DNA of 64,000 nucleotides, taken from NCBI RefSeq assembly GCF_000379765.1, contig NZ_KB903431.1, positions 124,001 through 188,000 on the forward strand. Direction: 5' to 3'. A program made the position numbers and the translations under genes. Below the pieces are notes generated by a model. It ran no database searches. It saw only the letters and a program-made list of their open reading frames with translations, and was not told the origin of the DNA. Source of the DNA: Flexithrix dorotheae DSM 6795 (GTDB taxonomy: Bacteria; Bacteroidota; Bacteroidia; Cytophagales; Flammeovirgaceae). Below, one piece after another: positions 9,396 through 18,663 of this stretch; within the stretch, counting starts at the first letter, position 1; each line of letters starts with the position of its first letter.

Positions 9396-9403
9396 CAAAT
9401 ATA
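9396..9403 (-). promoter_or_regulatory. Bacteroidota -7 element of the TetR operon
   Basis: On the minus strand this reads TATATTTG, an exact fit to TAnnTTTG. A TTG about 20 bases upstream (in AAGTTGCATCC) could serve as the -33 element. The operator begins immediately downstream. The remaining 260 bases to the divergent MATE gene show no other clear signal. Confidence 0.55.
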
Positions 9404-9665
9404 AAATTTGTTTTTTTAGGATGCAACTTTTTTTCTTCAGTATCTATTTTATGGATAAGTTTGATTCTTTGAAAGATTGGATTACTTTAGCCTGACAATA
9501 AGGCCACATCCCAAAAAGAACAGTTGCTACAAAAGCTAAACTTGTGATTATTTGCTACGCAGGCTCAATAAAGGGCAAAGTTTGTATCAGGCAAAAAAGC
9601 ATAGTGATTAATAATTCCACTTTTTACCAATAACTAATTTTTTTTCAACTAAAGGTTTAAGCTCT

Positions 9666-11057
9666 ATGAGCCTAAAAAAAATATGGCATTATCTTTCAAT
9701 AGCCGTTTCAGGAAGTGAGAAAAATTTCACATCTGGAAGCATAAACAGAGCTATTTTTATGTTGTCCATTCCCATGATTCTGGAAATGGTAATGGAATCC
9801 CTTTTTGCAATAGTAGATGTTTTTTTTGTAGCTAAAATAGGGGTGAATGCAGTGGCAACCGTAGGTTTGACTGAATCAGTCCTTATGCTCCTTTATTCCA
9901 TAAGTATCGGATTAAGTATGGCTACCACAGCCGTAGTGGCGAGAAGAGTGGGGGAGGGCAAACCTGCCCTGGCAGCTAATGCAGCTTTTCAGTCACTTTT
10001 TATTGCTACTATTTTGTCTGTTGTAATTGGAATTACCGGAGTGATTTTTTCAGCTGATATTTTACGTCTGATGGGTGGAAGTGAAGAATTGGTGGAGGAA
10101 GGCGTGGGTTACACCCGCATTATGTTTGGTGGAAATTTTACCATACTTTTCCTGTTTCTGATTAACGCTATTTTCCGGGGAGCCGGGGATGCTTCATTGG
10201 CCATGCGCACCCTGATTTTGAGCAACGGGCTCAATCTGATTCTCGATCCCTGTCTGATATTGGGACTTGGCCCTTTTCCCGAGCTGGGTTTGGAAGGAGC
10301 TGCAATTGCGACCAATATTGGTAGAGGTTGCGGGGTGCTCTTTCAGTTTTATTTTTTAATCAGCAGAAAGGCCGTTATCAAAATTGGGTGGGAAAATGTA
10401 GTGATAAAATGGGAAGTCATCAAAAAGATCATTTCAATAGGTTTGGGAGGTATTGGTCAGTTTATTATCGGGTCAGCCAGCTGGATTTTCATGGTCCGGA
10501 TAATTTCTCAGTTTGGAAGTGAGGCTGTAGCAGGTTATACCATTGCCTTCAGAATAATTATCTTTACTATTCTGCCCTCCTTTGGAGTGGCAAATGCTGC
10601 CGCCACATTAGTAGGGCAAAACCTGGGAGCCAAAATGCCAGACAGGGCGGAGAAATCAGTCTGGTTGTCCGCTTTTTATAATATGCTATTTTTGTTGTTG
10701 GTGTCTATTATCTTTTATACCTGGGCCAGGGAATTTGTCATGATTTTTTCTACAGAGCCGGAAGTGATTAGGCATGGCGTAGCCAGTTTGAAAATTATTT
10801 GCCTTGGTTATGTGTTTTTTGCCTACGGAATGGTGATCAGCCAGGCTTTTAATGGGGCAGGAGATACCTCTACACCTACAATTATCAATTTTATCTGTTA
10901 TTGGGTAATTCAGATTCCTTTGGCTTATTTTTTAGCGATAAATTTCCATTTAGGATCATCTGGAGTGTATATTGCAATTTCTGCATCACTTTCAATACTG
11001 GCAGTAATTTGTATTTCCATATTTAAAAAGGGAAAATGGAAAACAGTTTCTGTTTAG
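9666..11057 (+). CDS. MATE-family multidrug/organocation efflux transporter
   Basis: 463 residues with twelve predicted transmembrane helices arranged as two six-helix halves and typical MatE segments: N-terminal INRAIFMLSIPMILEMVMESLF and VDVFFVAKIGVNAVATVGLTE. It would export cationic drugs or metabolites using Na+ or H+. It is transcribed away from the TetR operon, so a shared response to toxic compounds is possible but unproven. A few bases separate it from the next gene, suggesting cotranscription. Confidence 0.93.
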   Translation: MSLKKIWHYLSIAVSGSEKNFTSGSINRAIFMLSIPMILEMVMESLFAIVDVFFVAKIGVNAVATVGLTESVLMLLYSISIGLSMATTAVVARRVGEGKPALAANAAFQSLFIATILSVVIGITGVIFSADILRLMGGSEELVEEGVGYTRIMFGGNFTILFLFLINAIFRGAGDASLAMRTLILSNGLNLILDPCLILGLGPFPELGLEGAAIATNIGRGCGVLFQFYFLISRKAVIKIGWENVVIKWEVIKKIISIGLGGIGQFIIGSASWIFMVRIISQFGSEAVAGYTIAFRIIIFTILPSFGVANAAATLVGQNLGAKMPDRAEKSVWLSAFYNMLFLLLVSIIFYTWAREFVMIFSTEPEVIRHGVASLKIICLGYVFFAYGMVISQAFNGAGDTSTPTIINFICYWVIQIPLAYFLAINFHLGSSGVYIAISASLSILAVICISIFKKGKWKTVSV

Positions 11058-11092
11058 TAGAAGATCTGTTTTTGAAAATAAACTAAACTTCA

Positions 11093-12253
11093 ATGACTTC
11101 GAACCCGGTATTCGTTTTAGGTATTTTATGCCTGATTATTATCATTTCAGAGTGGCTAACCAAAAAAGCATACTTCAGGCATTTTGGTACAGCACTAATG
11201 GTGATTTTATTTGGGGCGACTTTTTCTAATCTGGGGGTAATTCCCTCTGCATCTAATTCTATTCCCCTGTATAGTGGAATCTTTAAATATCTTGCCCCGC
11301 TTTCCATTTTCTATCTCCTTTTGGAAGTAAACCTCAAAAGCCTGAAAAATGCAGGTTTACCCATGCTATTTATGTTTTTTGTGGGAGTAGTGGGCACGGT
11401 AACCGGAGTTTTAATTGGAATGCAGGTGGTTTCAGGACAGGAAGTTTTTGGAGAAAACTTTCGGCCCCTTGCTGGCATGTTTACCGGAACTTACATCGGT
11501 GGAAGTGTAAATTTTAATGCTTTGGCATTGCACTATAAAATTGCTGAAAAAGGAAATGTATTTGCCGGAGCCGTGGCGGTGGACAATATCATTACTTCTG
11601 TTTGGATGATTGCCTGTATTGCTATTCCCAAGGTTTTACAACGGTTTGTGCCCAGGAATAAGATGATCGAAACGGAGCCTGAAAAGGAAAGTGGAATAGA
11701 TATGGAGAATTATGATAACCAGATGATCAATTCTAAAAACCTCGCTATTTTATTAGTATTAGGCTTATTTACTATTTTGGTTTCCGATTTTCTGGTGGAG
11801 TGGATAAATGGCCTGGCCGGTATAAAATTACCTTCCATTTTAATACTGACTACCATTGCTCTTATCATGGCTCAAATTCCTTTTGTCCATCATTTGCCAG
11901 GAAGCAGGTTATTAGGACTTTTCAGTGTATATCTTTTTCTGGTAGTAATCGGAGCTTACTGTGAATTTGCCGCTTTAAGCCAAATCGGAGTATTGGCCCT
12001 TAACTTATTAATATTTACTTTAATTCTTGTAAGTATTCACGGGTTGCTGATTTTTGGGATTGCCTGGCTGGCAAAGATGGATTGGGAGTTGGCAGCTATT
12101 GCTTCTCAGGCAAATATTGGGGGAAGTTCCACAGCCTTGGCCTTATCAAAAGGGCTGAATAGAAATGATTTATTCCTGCCCTCCATTTTAGTTGGGGCTT
12201 TGGGAAATGGTGTAGGAACCTATCTGGGGTTTTTAATTGCCGCTACTTTGTGA
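11093..12253 (+). CDS. DUF819-family integral membrane protein
   Basis: 386 residues, about ten or eleven hydrophobic helices. The organisation and segments such as TYIGGSVNFNALA, VAVDNIITSVWM and QANIGGSSTALALSKG match DUF819, a family of unknown function with a sodium/solute-symporter-like repeated fold. Starts 36 bases after the MATE gene on the same strand. Substrate unknown. Confidence 0.85.
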   Translation: MTSNPVFVLGILCLIIIISEWLTKKAYFRHFGTALMVILFGATFSNLGVIPSASNSIPLYSGIFKYLAPLSIFYLLLEVNLKSLKNAGLPMLFMFFVGVVGTVTGVLIGMQVVSGQEVFGENFRPLAGMFTGTYIGGSVNFNALALHYKIAEKGNVFAGAVAVDNIITSVWMIACIAIPKVLQRFVPRNKMIETEPEKESGIDMENYDNQMINSKNLAILLVLGLFTILVSDFLVEWINGLAGIKLPSILILTTIALIMAQIPFVHHLPGSRLLGLFSVYLFLVVIGAYCEFAALSQIGVLALNLLIFTLILVSIHGLLIFGIAWLAKMDWELAAIASQANIGGSSTALALSKGLNRNDLFLPSILVGALGNGVGTYLGFLIAATL

Positions 12254-12388
12254 AATTTGAGTTGAACTTTCTGTTTCAAATTTTTGAGGAATTTCAATTT
12301 TTGATTCCTGTTTTAAGTTGTTTTTTGCAAATAAATTAACAAGCACAACAAAGAATACAAAAAGCGCAAAAAATACATACCGCTTCAT
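12233..12388 (-). CDS. Possible small membrane or secreted peptide
   Basis: A 51-residue ORF starting MKRYVFFALFVFFVVLV, i.e. one hydrophobic helix followed by a polar tail rich in Q, E, S. It overlaps the last 20 bases of the DUF819 gene on the opposite strand. I recognise no family; it could be real or chance in AT-rich DNA. The remaining sequence to 12684 (AT-rich, no hairpin or repeat seen) holds the 3' side of the AraC gene. Confidence 0.25.
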   Translation of the reverse strand: MKRYVFFALFVFFVVLVNLFAKNNLKQESKIEIPQKFETESSTQISQSSGN

Positions 12389-12684
12389 AACCAAAAGGAT
12401 TAATGAAAGAAAAATATAAGTTAAAGCAGTAGAAGTTTTATCATATAATGAATTAAGATTCCAGAAAAATTGTATTGCAAAAATATATATTTCACCCAAT
12501 TAAAAAGACTTTTCTTCCTAAAAAATATCCGTAAAGTTCAATTTGAATGCTTCATATAATACACCTGTAAAAACGGATTAGTTTAAAATCTATTCTTAAC
12601 AATTGTGAATATTTTAATTGAAAATACAATAAAATGGTACTGGAAAAGGAGAAATTTCTGCACAAAAAATTCAGATTTTAATAA

Positions 12685-13614
12685 TTAAGCATCCATTAAT
12701 GATTCTCTTCTTCTCATTTTCCCGGCAGGAATACCAAACATCATTTTAAATCTTCGGCAAAAATAGGCCGTGTCTTTATAGCCCACTTCCACACCAATAT
12801 TGCGGATGCTTTTCTTGGAAGTTCGAAGTAAAGTTACAGCCCTTTCCATTCGTTGGTACTCAATGTAATCCTGGGGATTAATCCCGGTTAGCATTTTAAA
12901 GTACTGTCCTACATAATCTTCAGATACATTGGCTACGTTGGCAAGGGTTTTATTGGACAAATCTCCAGGAAGATTTTCTTTGATATAATTGAAAATTTCA
13001 ATTAATCTGGGGTCCTTAAAATAATTGCTGTTAGTGGCCAATTGTTCCAGGAACATTCCTTTACCTAAAATGTGGCGGAAAAGCTCAATTACAAGCTCAT
13101 CTGTGTAAATGTTGATCAACCTGGATTTACCCGGTGCATCATTTACCATTTCATAATTTATTTTGGACATTAAAGTACCAATTACCGGTTGGCCTTTAAT
13201 GGAAAATGGAGGGATATCCAGAGAAGGAAAGAAGTTTACAGAATCAAAGGCTTTCACTTCGAAAGTTACGGAAATGAGTGTTGCTTCCGGTTCTTCAGTT
13301 AATATGTTATTAGTTGAATTTCTGGATCGAAGAAAATTCTCCTTTTGATTAATAAAATCCTCATTGGAAAGTTTAGTGGCTTCCCCTTTCCCCAAAAGCA
13401 GGCTGGTATTTTTACCCCCCGGTATAAATAGAATATCGCCAACATTTAGGTTTTCCTGGTCTTCTCCAAATTTTGCAGTTCCATTCCTGATTAAAATCAG
13501 GGTGTTTTGAAAATCGTAAAAATTGGAAATATTTACCGATCTGATAATGTCAAGATAGCTCGATCGTAAAAACTTAGTAGTTAAAGACTCGAGGATTTTA
13601 TTGTAATCTTCCAT
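12685..13614 (-). CDS. AraC-family transcriptional regulator
   Basis: 309 residues: an N-terminal cupin-like sensor region (about 1-190) and a C-terminal double helix-turn-helix (about 205-305) with LANVANVSEDYVGQYFKMLTG and the second helix region IRNIGVEVGYKDTAYFCRRFKMMFG. It stands alone between convergent or unrelated genes, so the regulon cannot be inferred; Bacteroidota AraC proteins of this type often answer to small metabolites. Confidence 0.9.
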   Translation of the reverse strand: MEDYNKILESLTTKFLRSSYLDIIRSVNISNFYDFQNTLILIRNGTAKFGEDQENLNVGDILFIPGGKNTSLLLGKGEATKLSNEDFINQKENFLRSRNSTNNILTEEPEATLISVTFEVKAFDSVNFFPSLDIPPFSIKGQPVIGTLMSKINYEMVNDAPGKSRLINIYTDELVIELFRHILGKGMFLEQLATNSNYFKDPRLIEIFNYIKENLPGDLSNKTLANVANVSEDYVGQYFKMLTGINPQDYIEYQRMERAVTLLRTSKKSIRNIGVEVGYKDTAYFCRRFKMMFGIPAGKMRRRESLMDA

Positions 13615-13812
13615 GAATTTTAGCGGACTCCAATCTAAAATTAAAATTATTTTAAATCAATAGGATATTGGTAAAATACTATTTTATTCACTAAAAGTAA
13701 GGAATTTCTTCAAAAAATTAAAAAATCAATAAGAAATTTAATTTAAAAAATAGATTGCAAAAATTGCACTCAGAGTATATTTGAGTGATTTTGGTGGTTT
13801 GGATAATCAGAA

Positions 13813-14142
13813 TTATTCGTCTTCGTCATCGTACAAAAAATTATTGTAAGCGCTTTGAAGCTCTGCCAAGGCGTGTAGTTCCTGCTTTTCCTGACAAATG
13901 GCAATCCCTTTTTTATACACTTCTTCTGCCTTTTCCCGATTTCCCAATTCAACAAACAAGTGCGCAGCATGGTAGTAAGTAGCCACATAATCAGGATGCT
14001 CATTTAATAATCTGGTAAAATATTTTAATGCTTCCTTTGGTTTTTCGAAAACAAGTTCACTGGCAATGGCATAAATGGTAAAAGGATCATGAGGATCATT
14101 TTCCAGAAATTCATACAGTTTTTTTAGCCTTTCCTCTTTCAT
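13813..14142 (-). CDS. TPR-repeat protein
   Basis: 109 residues with about two and a half tetratricopeptide repeats: DPFTIYAIASELVFE-KPKEALKYFTRLLNEHPDY and YYHAAHLFVELGNREKAEEVYKKGIAICQ, then a short acidic tail (DDEDE). Probably a cytoplasmic protein-protein adaptor. It is downstream of pspA on the same strand but separated by a strong terminator, so transcription is likely independent. Confidence 0.8.
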   Translation of the reverse strand: MKEERLKKLYEFLENDPHDPFTIYAIASELVFEKPKEALKYFTRLLNEHPDYVATYYHAAHLFVELGNREKAEEVYKKGIAICQEKQELHALAELQSAYNNFLYDDEDE

Positions 14143-14182
14143 AAAAATTCAGTTTCTTAAATGGATTTTTAAAATTAAGCAT

Positions 14183-14229
14183 AAAAAATCCCATGAAAAA
14201 TGGAATGGCCATTTCCCATGGGATTTTTT
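14183..14229 (-). terminator. Terminator after pspA
   Basis: A 13-bp perfect stem (14183-14195 with 14217-14229) flanked by A and T runs on both sides, so it can act in either direction; positioned just after the pspA stop codon. Confidence 0.88.
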
Positions 14230-14251
14230 TATATCGGGGGAATATTTTTAT

Positions 14252-14977
14252 TTACTCTCCTTCCTTCTTTCCAGAGGCTAATTTTGCCTTAAGGGCCAAT
14301 AAAGCATCGGACTGAGTGCTGCTTCCTCCACCATCTCCAAGAAGTGCTTTATCAATTTCGTCATCTACACTAGTGGTCATATCTGCCATTTCTCCGTAAG
14401 ATTCGGCTAAAGCCTCCTGCTGATCCACTTTTTCCTTCATTCTTTCCAACATACCCAGGGTACTTGAAGAATCGATGCTGGCCAGTTGTTTGTTTAGTTT
14501 GGAAGATGCTTCACTTACTTTGGCTCTCGCTTTCAAAGTTTTCAGCTCATTTTCCCAGGTGGAAATCTGCGTTTTAAGTCTTTGAACGTTTTGCTCCATT
14601 TTAGCCACATTAACTTCCTGCGTTTGAAGCAGTTTTTGAGTAGTAGTAGCCCTTTGTAAAGCTTGTTCTTTTTTAGTAAGTGCCTGAGAAGCAAGCCTGT
14701 CGGCTTCAGCAGCATCAATTTGGCCTGATTCTGCCTTACCAATTAAAAGGATTGCCTTTCCTTCATAATCTTTAGCCTGTGATTTGGCTTCTTCCAATTC
14801 CTTTCTGGATCGGATGGTCACTGCCTTTACTTCTGCCAGTGACTTAAGGCTTTCGTCCAAATCTTTTTTTAAATCCCTAATGCCCTGTTCGGTCATTTTT
14901 ACAGGGTCTTCCAGTTTATCTATTGCTGCATTGGCTTCTGCGGAGGCCACTCCGAATAATCTTTTAAATAATGACAT
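14252..14977 (-). CDS. pspA: PspA/IM30 family membrane-stress protein
   Basis: 241 residues, nearly all predicted as long helices and coiled coil, the ESCRT-III-like PspA/Vipp1 fold. Diagnostic features: start MSLFKRLFGVASAEANAAIDKLEDPVKM, and the run of Gln/Lys/Glu-rich helices with LAEVKA and ALQRATTTQKLLQTQEVNV. It binds and stabilises the inner membrane under stress. A YbjN-fold gene lies 78 bases upstream, a common PspA companion; no PspF or LiaFSR partner is visible here. Confidence 0.92.
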   Translation of the reverse strand: MSLFKRLFGVASAEANAAIDKLEDPVKMTEQGIRDLKKDLDESLKSLAEVKAVTIRSRKELEEAKSQAKDYEGKAILLIGKAESGQIDAAEADRLASQALTKKEQALQRATTTQKLLQTQEVNVAKMEQNVQRLKTQISTWENELKTLKARAKVSEASSKLNKQLASIDSSSTLGMLERMKEKVDQQEALAESYGEMADMTTSVDDEIDKALLGDGGGSSTQSDALLALKAKLASGKKEGE

Positions 14978-15055
14978 GGTTATTTTTTGATTTTTTATGT
15001 TAAAAACTTTCTAAATTTTGACTAAATAACTTTTCCAATATTTACTTAGTATGGC

Positions 15056-15448
15056 TTAGTTTTTAGCAAATCCAATTAACTCCTTGTAATATTCACTTAA
15101 TAACAAACTAAGGGAATTAATAGAACCTTCCAGTTCATTTAAATCCAGGTTTTCCAGCTGAAGTGTGTCCCGGAAAAGTACTTTTTTACCAGAATCGTCC
15201 AGCACAAATGCACCATGAACTATTTCCCTGTTCTTTTTGAGTAGGCTTTTGTATAAATCCAGCGATTCGTTGTTTACATTAAACAAAAATTGCTCAAGGA
15301 TAAGGATAGGATCTTCGCAATCAACCATTAAGTTTTTAATTCCTTCATCTTCTTTCTCTACCATCACTAACTCTTCGGATGCATCCTCAAAAGTGATATC
15401 ATACTCTAATTCTCTAAGGTAACCTTTGACTTTTTCAAAATTACTCAT
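15056..15448 (-). CDS. YbjN-domain protein, pspA partner
   Basis: 130 residues with a YbjN-like (type III secretion chaperone-like) alpha/beta fold: MSNFEKVKGYLRELEYDITFEDASEELVMVEKEDEGIKNLMVDCEDPILILEQFLF and a C-terminal helix. These small proteins frequently precede PspA genes, and here it does so on the same strand, suggesting an operon. Biochemical role unknown, probably binding PspA or a stress client. Confidence 0.75.
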   Translation of the reverse strand: MSNFEKVKGYLRELEYDITFEDASEELVMVEKEDEGIKNLMVDCEDPILILEQFLFNVNNESLDLYKSLLKKNREIVHGAFVLDDSGKKVLFRDTLQLENLDLNELEGSINSLSLLLSEYYKELIGFAKN

Positions 15449-15661
15449 AAGTAAAAAATAAAATTTGGTTAGATGAATAAATACCCGATTTTTGAAAATG
15501 TTCGGGCTATTACTTGAATGATAAAATAATTATCAACTTTCGGTTAGTTGTTATTCCTTGGAAAAAATTACAAGAAATTCCAACTGTTTTAAAAAAAAGA
15601 AAAAACTGAAAATTTCAGACAGGAGTTCATCCCTGTTTCAGCGTTTAAATATACTAAAAAT

Positions 15662-18049
15662 TTACTTCAGGGTTTCTTCAAAAAGCCTGAAAATTCTTTT
15701 GTATTCATCGGCCCAGCTGCTGGCTTCTTTGAAACCATGTCCTTCCAACGGAAATACCGCCAATTCCCAATCATCTTTTCCCAATTCAATAAGCCTTTGA
15801 GATAGCCTGACGACATCCTGAAACTGCACATTGGTATCAATCATTCCATGTAACATAACCAGTTTATCTTCCAGGTTCTCAGCATGATAGATGGGTGAAC
15901 TTCTATAATAGGCAATGCTATCAGCTGCTGGGGTATTGAGAATATTGGAGGTATAACCATGATTATAATGAGCCCAATCAGTTACTGAACGCAAAGCCGC
16001 TCCCGACTGAAAAGTACCCGGAGAAGTAAATAGTGCCATCAGGGTAATAAATCCGCCATACGAACCTCCATAAATCCCGACTTTTTCGGGATCAATTCCA
16101 TGCTCATTGATTAGGTATTTCACTCCATCAATCTGATCACTCAGGTCTTTTCCTCCCATAAACCTGTAAATTCCGGTCCTCCAATCTCTTCCATAGCCTG
16201 CACTTCCCCGGTAGTCAATGTCCAAAACAGTGTAGCCCTGATCTGCCAGAAAATTATGAAACATATACTCCCGGTAATAGGAACTCCACCATTTGTGTAC
16301 ATTTTGCAAATAGCCCGCTCCATGCACAAAAATAACAGCAGGTCCATTATTTTTCGGTTCATTTGGCTTGTATAATCTTGCCGCAACTTTTTCCCCATCT
16401 TCTGCAGTAAACTGAATGATTTCGGGCTCCCGCCAGGAATACTGGTTAAATTCAGCAGTGGTGGAGTTGGTGACTTTTGTGGCTACTGCTCCTTTTTCGT
16501 TGGACATCACATATAATTCCCAGGGCTTATTGCTGTAGGAGTACCGAATGGCCAGTTTTTTTTCATCCGGGGAAATACTTACCTCATGTTTCCCAGGCAT
16601 AGAAGTAATTTGTTCCATTTTTCCCGATTTGATGGAAAGCTGGTAAAAATGTTGCTCAGCCGGACTAATTTTATTACTGGTAAGGTAGAAGGATTTTTTG
16701 TCCTGGGAAAGTTGAGCATCCAGAATTTCGAAATTGCCTTCTGTGAGGGCTTTTTTCTTTCCGGAAGTAATATCCAGCGTATAAATATGAGCATAACCAG
16801 TTTCCTCTGACTGGAACCAAATGGTTTTGGAATCGAACCACCCTATATTGCCCATAGAAAAATTCCAGCTGGAAATACCGGGGCCAGCTATCCATGCTTC
16901 ATCTCTTTGTCTGTCAAGCAGGTTTAATTTCCCTGTGGATAATTCCAGTTCCATAATCCACCTGTCTTTATTATCAAGAGCCCGGATTACAACAACTGCT
17001 TTATTTTCAGCAGAATAGATTGGTGAAAGGATGACGACCTCTCGGGGATTTTCATATTGATCTTTATAAGGCTGGTCACCATCTTTTGGGTGGTAATCTT
17101 TCAGAAATTCAGGTTTATCGTAAATGCCGGGAATCTGCTTGATATCTACCACATAAGTTGTATCTTTTTTCCTATCGTAAATGCTAAATTCATAAGTAGC
17201 TTCTTCGGAGCCCACCTTTGGCCGGGCATTTAGATTTTTAGCATATCCGGAAGTGGTTACATAGTCCATTACTCCCGTATTTCCTCTTTCTTCAGGTTCA
17301 ATGGCCAGCCGGTAGGTTATAAATTGTCCATCTGGACTAATGGATACGTCCTGCAAAGATTTATTCCCAATAAATATTTTTTTCGGCCGATCGGGACTAA
17401 GTTTTTCCTGTTTTTCTTCCTGATATTCTGCTTGTGATTTCCTTTCTCTCAAAATCTGGAAATAATTCAACTGGTCCTTTTCAAGCCAGGTTTGCTGTTC
17501 GTTTAGCTTGTTTTCTTTTTCCTCATTTCCATTAATAAAATTGGTTAACTGTTGAATACTTCCATCATTCACATCCCAGGCAAAGAAATTACTTTGGTAT
17601 TTGTAATAAACTTTGGTTTCATTACCTGAAAATTGTGGTTCAGATTCCGCTTCGAAGGTATTGGTAATTTGCAGGGTGTGGTTAGAACTTAAGTCCTGAA
17701 GGAAAATATCCCCATGTTTAGTGTAAAGCCTTTTCGAATAATTTTTGTCGTAATTTCCAAATTGGCCAGGCAAAGCTTTTTCTTCATCCAAACTTACTTT
17801 TATAGGGGTATTTCCTGAAAGATCAGTTTTATATAATTGGTTGGCAATTTCATTTTCGGGATTCCAGCTAAAATAAATGGTTTTGCTATCTACTCCCCAG
17901 AAAATGTTTTCGGGTAGATGGCCCACAAAGTCTGGCCCTTGCATGATTTGCTCTATGGTTAATGTACTTTTAGCGGTATTTTGGGCAATTGCAGTAGAGA
18001 TTGTCCAAATTAAACTCAGACTGGTAATTAGTGTCAGCAGTGTTTTCAT
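15662..18049 (-). CDS. S9-family (DPP-IV-like) peptidase
   Basis: 795 residues with a signal peptide (residues 1-22, ending at AQN), an N-terminal beta-propeller (about 30-530) and a C-terminal alpha/beta-hydrolase domain. The catalytic triad is visible: S663 in GGSYGG, D738 in GMIDTN, H771 in EGHG. The motif order is that of dipeptidyl-peptidase IV/prolyl oligopeptidase relatives, so it removes short peptides, often X-Pro or X-Ala, in the periplasm. Stands alone with its own promoter region. Confidence 0.92.
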   Translation of the reverse strand: MKTLLTLITSLSLIWTISTAIAQNTAKSTLTIEQIMQGPDFVGHLPENIFWGVDSKTIYFSWNPENEIANQLYKTDLSGNTPIKVSLDEEKALPGQFGNYDKNYSKRLYTKHGDIFLQDLSSNHTLQITNTFEAESEPQFSGNETKVYYKYQSNFFAWDVNDGSIQQLTNFINGNEEKENKLNEQQTWLEKDQLNYFQILRERKSQAEYQEEKQEKLSPDRPKKIFIGNKSLQDVSISPDGQFITYRLAIEPEERGNTGVMDYVTTSGYAKNLNARPKVGSEEATYEFSIYDRKKDTTYVVDIKQIPGIYDKPEFLKDYHPKDGDQPYKDQYENPREVVILSPIYSAENKAVVVIRALDNKDRWIMELELSTGKLNLLDRQRDEAWIAGPGISSWNFSMGNIGWFDSKTIWFQSEETGYAHIYTLDITSGKKKALTEGNFEILDAQLSQDKKSFYLTSNKISPAEQHFYQLSIKSGKMEQITSMPGKHEVSISPDEKKLAIRYSYSNKPWELYVMSNEKGAVATKVTNSTTAEFNQYSWREPEIIQFTAEDGEKVAARLYKPNEPKNNGPAVIFVHGAGYLQNVHKWWSSYYREYMFHNFLADQGYTVLDIDYRGSAGYGRDWRTGIYRFMGGKDLSDQIDGVKYLINEHGIDPEKVGIYGGSYGGFITLMALFTSPGTFQSGAALRSVTDWAHYNHGYTSNILNTPAADSIAYYRSSPIYHAENLEDKLVMLHGMIDTNVQFQDVVRLSQRLIELGKDDWELAVFPLEGHGFKEASSWADEYKRIFRLFEETLK

Positions 18050-18158
18050 TTTGATATATTGTCAGTTTATTGTTGTAGCGATAATATTACCAAAAAAAAG
18101 ACTGAAGCACCAACCTTGCGGATATATTTTACATGAATGGAGGTTTTGGGGTATGGTT

Positions 18159-18416
18159 TTAAAATGAACAGAAATCCCTTCCTTTAAAATTGATTCCATT
18201 AAGGGAAAGAATTTGATCCAGTCTCAGTGTAGATTCATTTTCAAGCACTAAAAACTCTTCTCCATTTTTGGCATATAAGTCTTTGCATCTGATATGCATT
18301 TTTTGTTCAATCCCTTCTTTTGAAGAAATAATTAATTCGACCATTTCATTTTTGGTAATGGCTGCTTCCAGGTGATCGTAAAGGGAGCAATTGATTGGTT
18401 GATAGTGTTTTTTCAT
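18159..18416 (-). CDS. rof: Rho-binding antiterminator Rof
   Basis: 85 residues that begin MKKHYQPINCSLYDHLEAAI, closely matching the YQPI.C..YD.LE signature of Rof (YaeO), an Sm-like protein that binds the RNA-binding face of Rho and blocks termination. The beta-strand pattern over residues 20-75 fits the Sm-like fold. It is a solitary gene; expressing it would relax Rho-dependent termination. I have not seen this often noted in this phylum. Confidence 0.85.
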   Translation of the reverse strand: MKKHYQPINCSLYDHLEAAITKNEMVELIISSKEGIEQKMHIRCKDLYAKNGEEFLVLENESTLRLDQILSLNGINFKGRDFCSF

Positions 18417-18663
18417 GGCGATTCTAGTTTTTTAGAATAATACTAAAATTGGATTTTTGTTTAAATAGTTCATATAGATAGAAAAATAGGAGAAATGATT
18501 TCAATCTTATCATTTCTCCTGAGAAAAGTACCTAATTTCTAATAATTTTAATTTACTGATTGTTTTTCTAATGCACAATCTAGAATTTCTGTGCAGTGAA
18601 TAAATCAGCCAATTTTAAGGAAGCAAATTTTGATTCCTATTGTGTTGGATAATTAAAATTACT

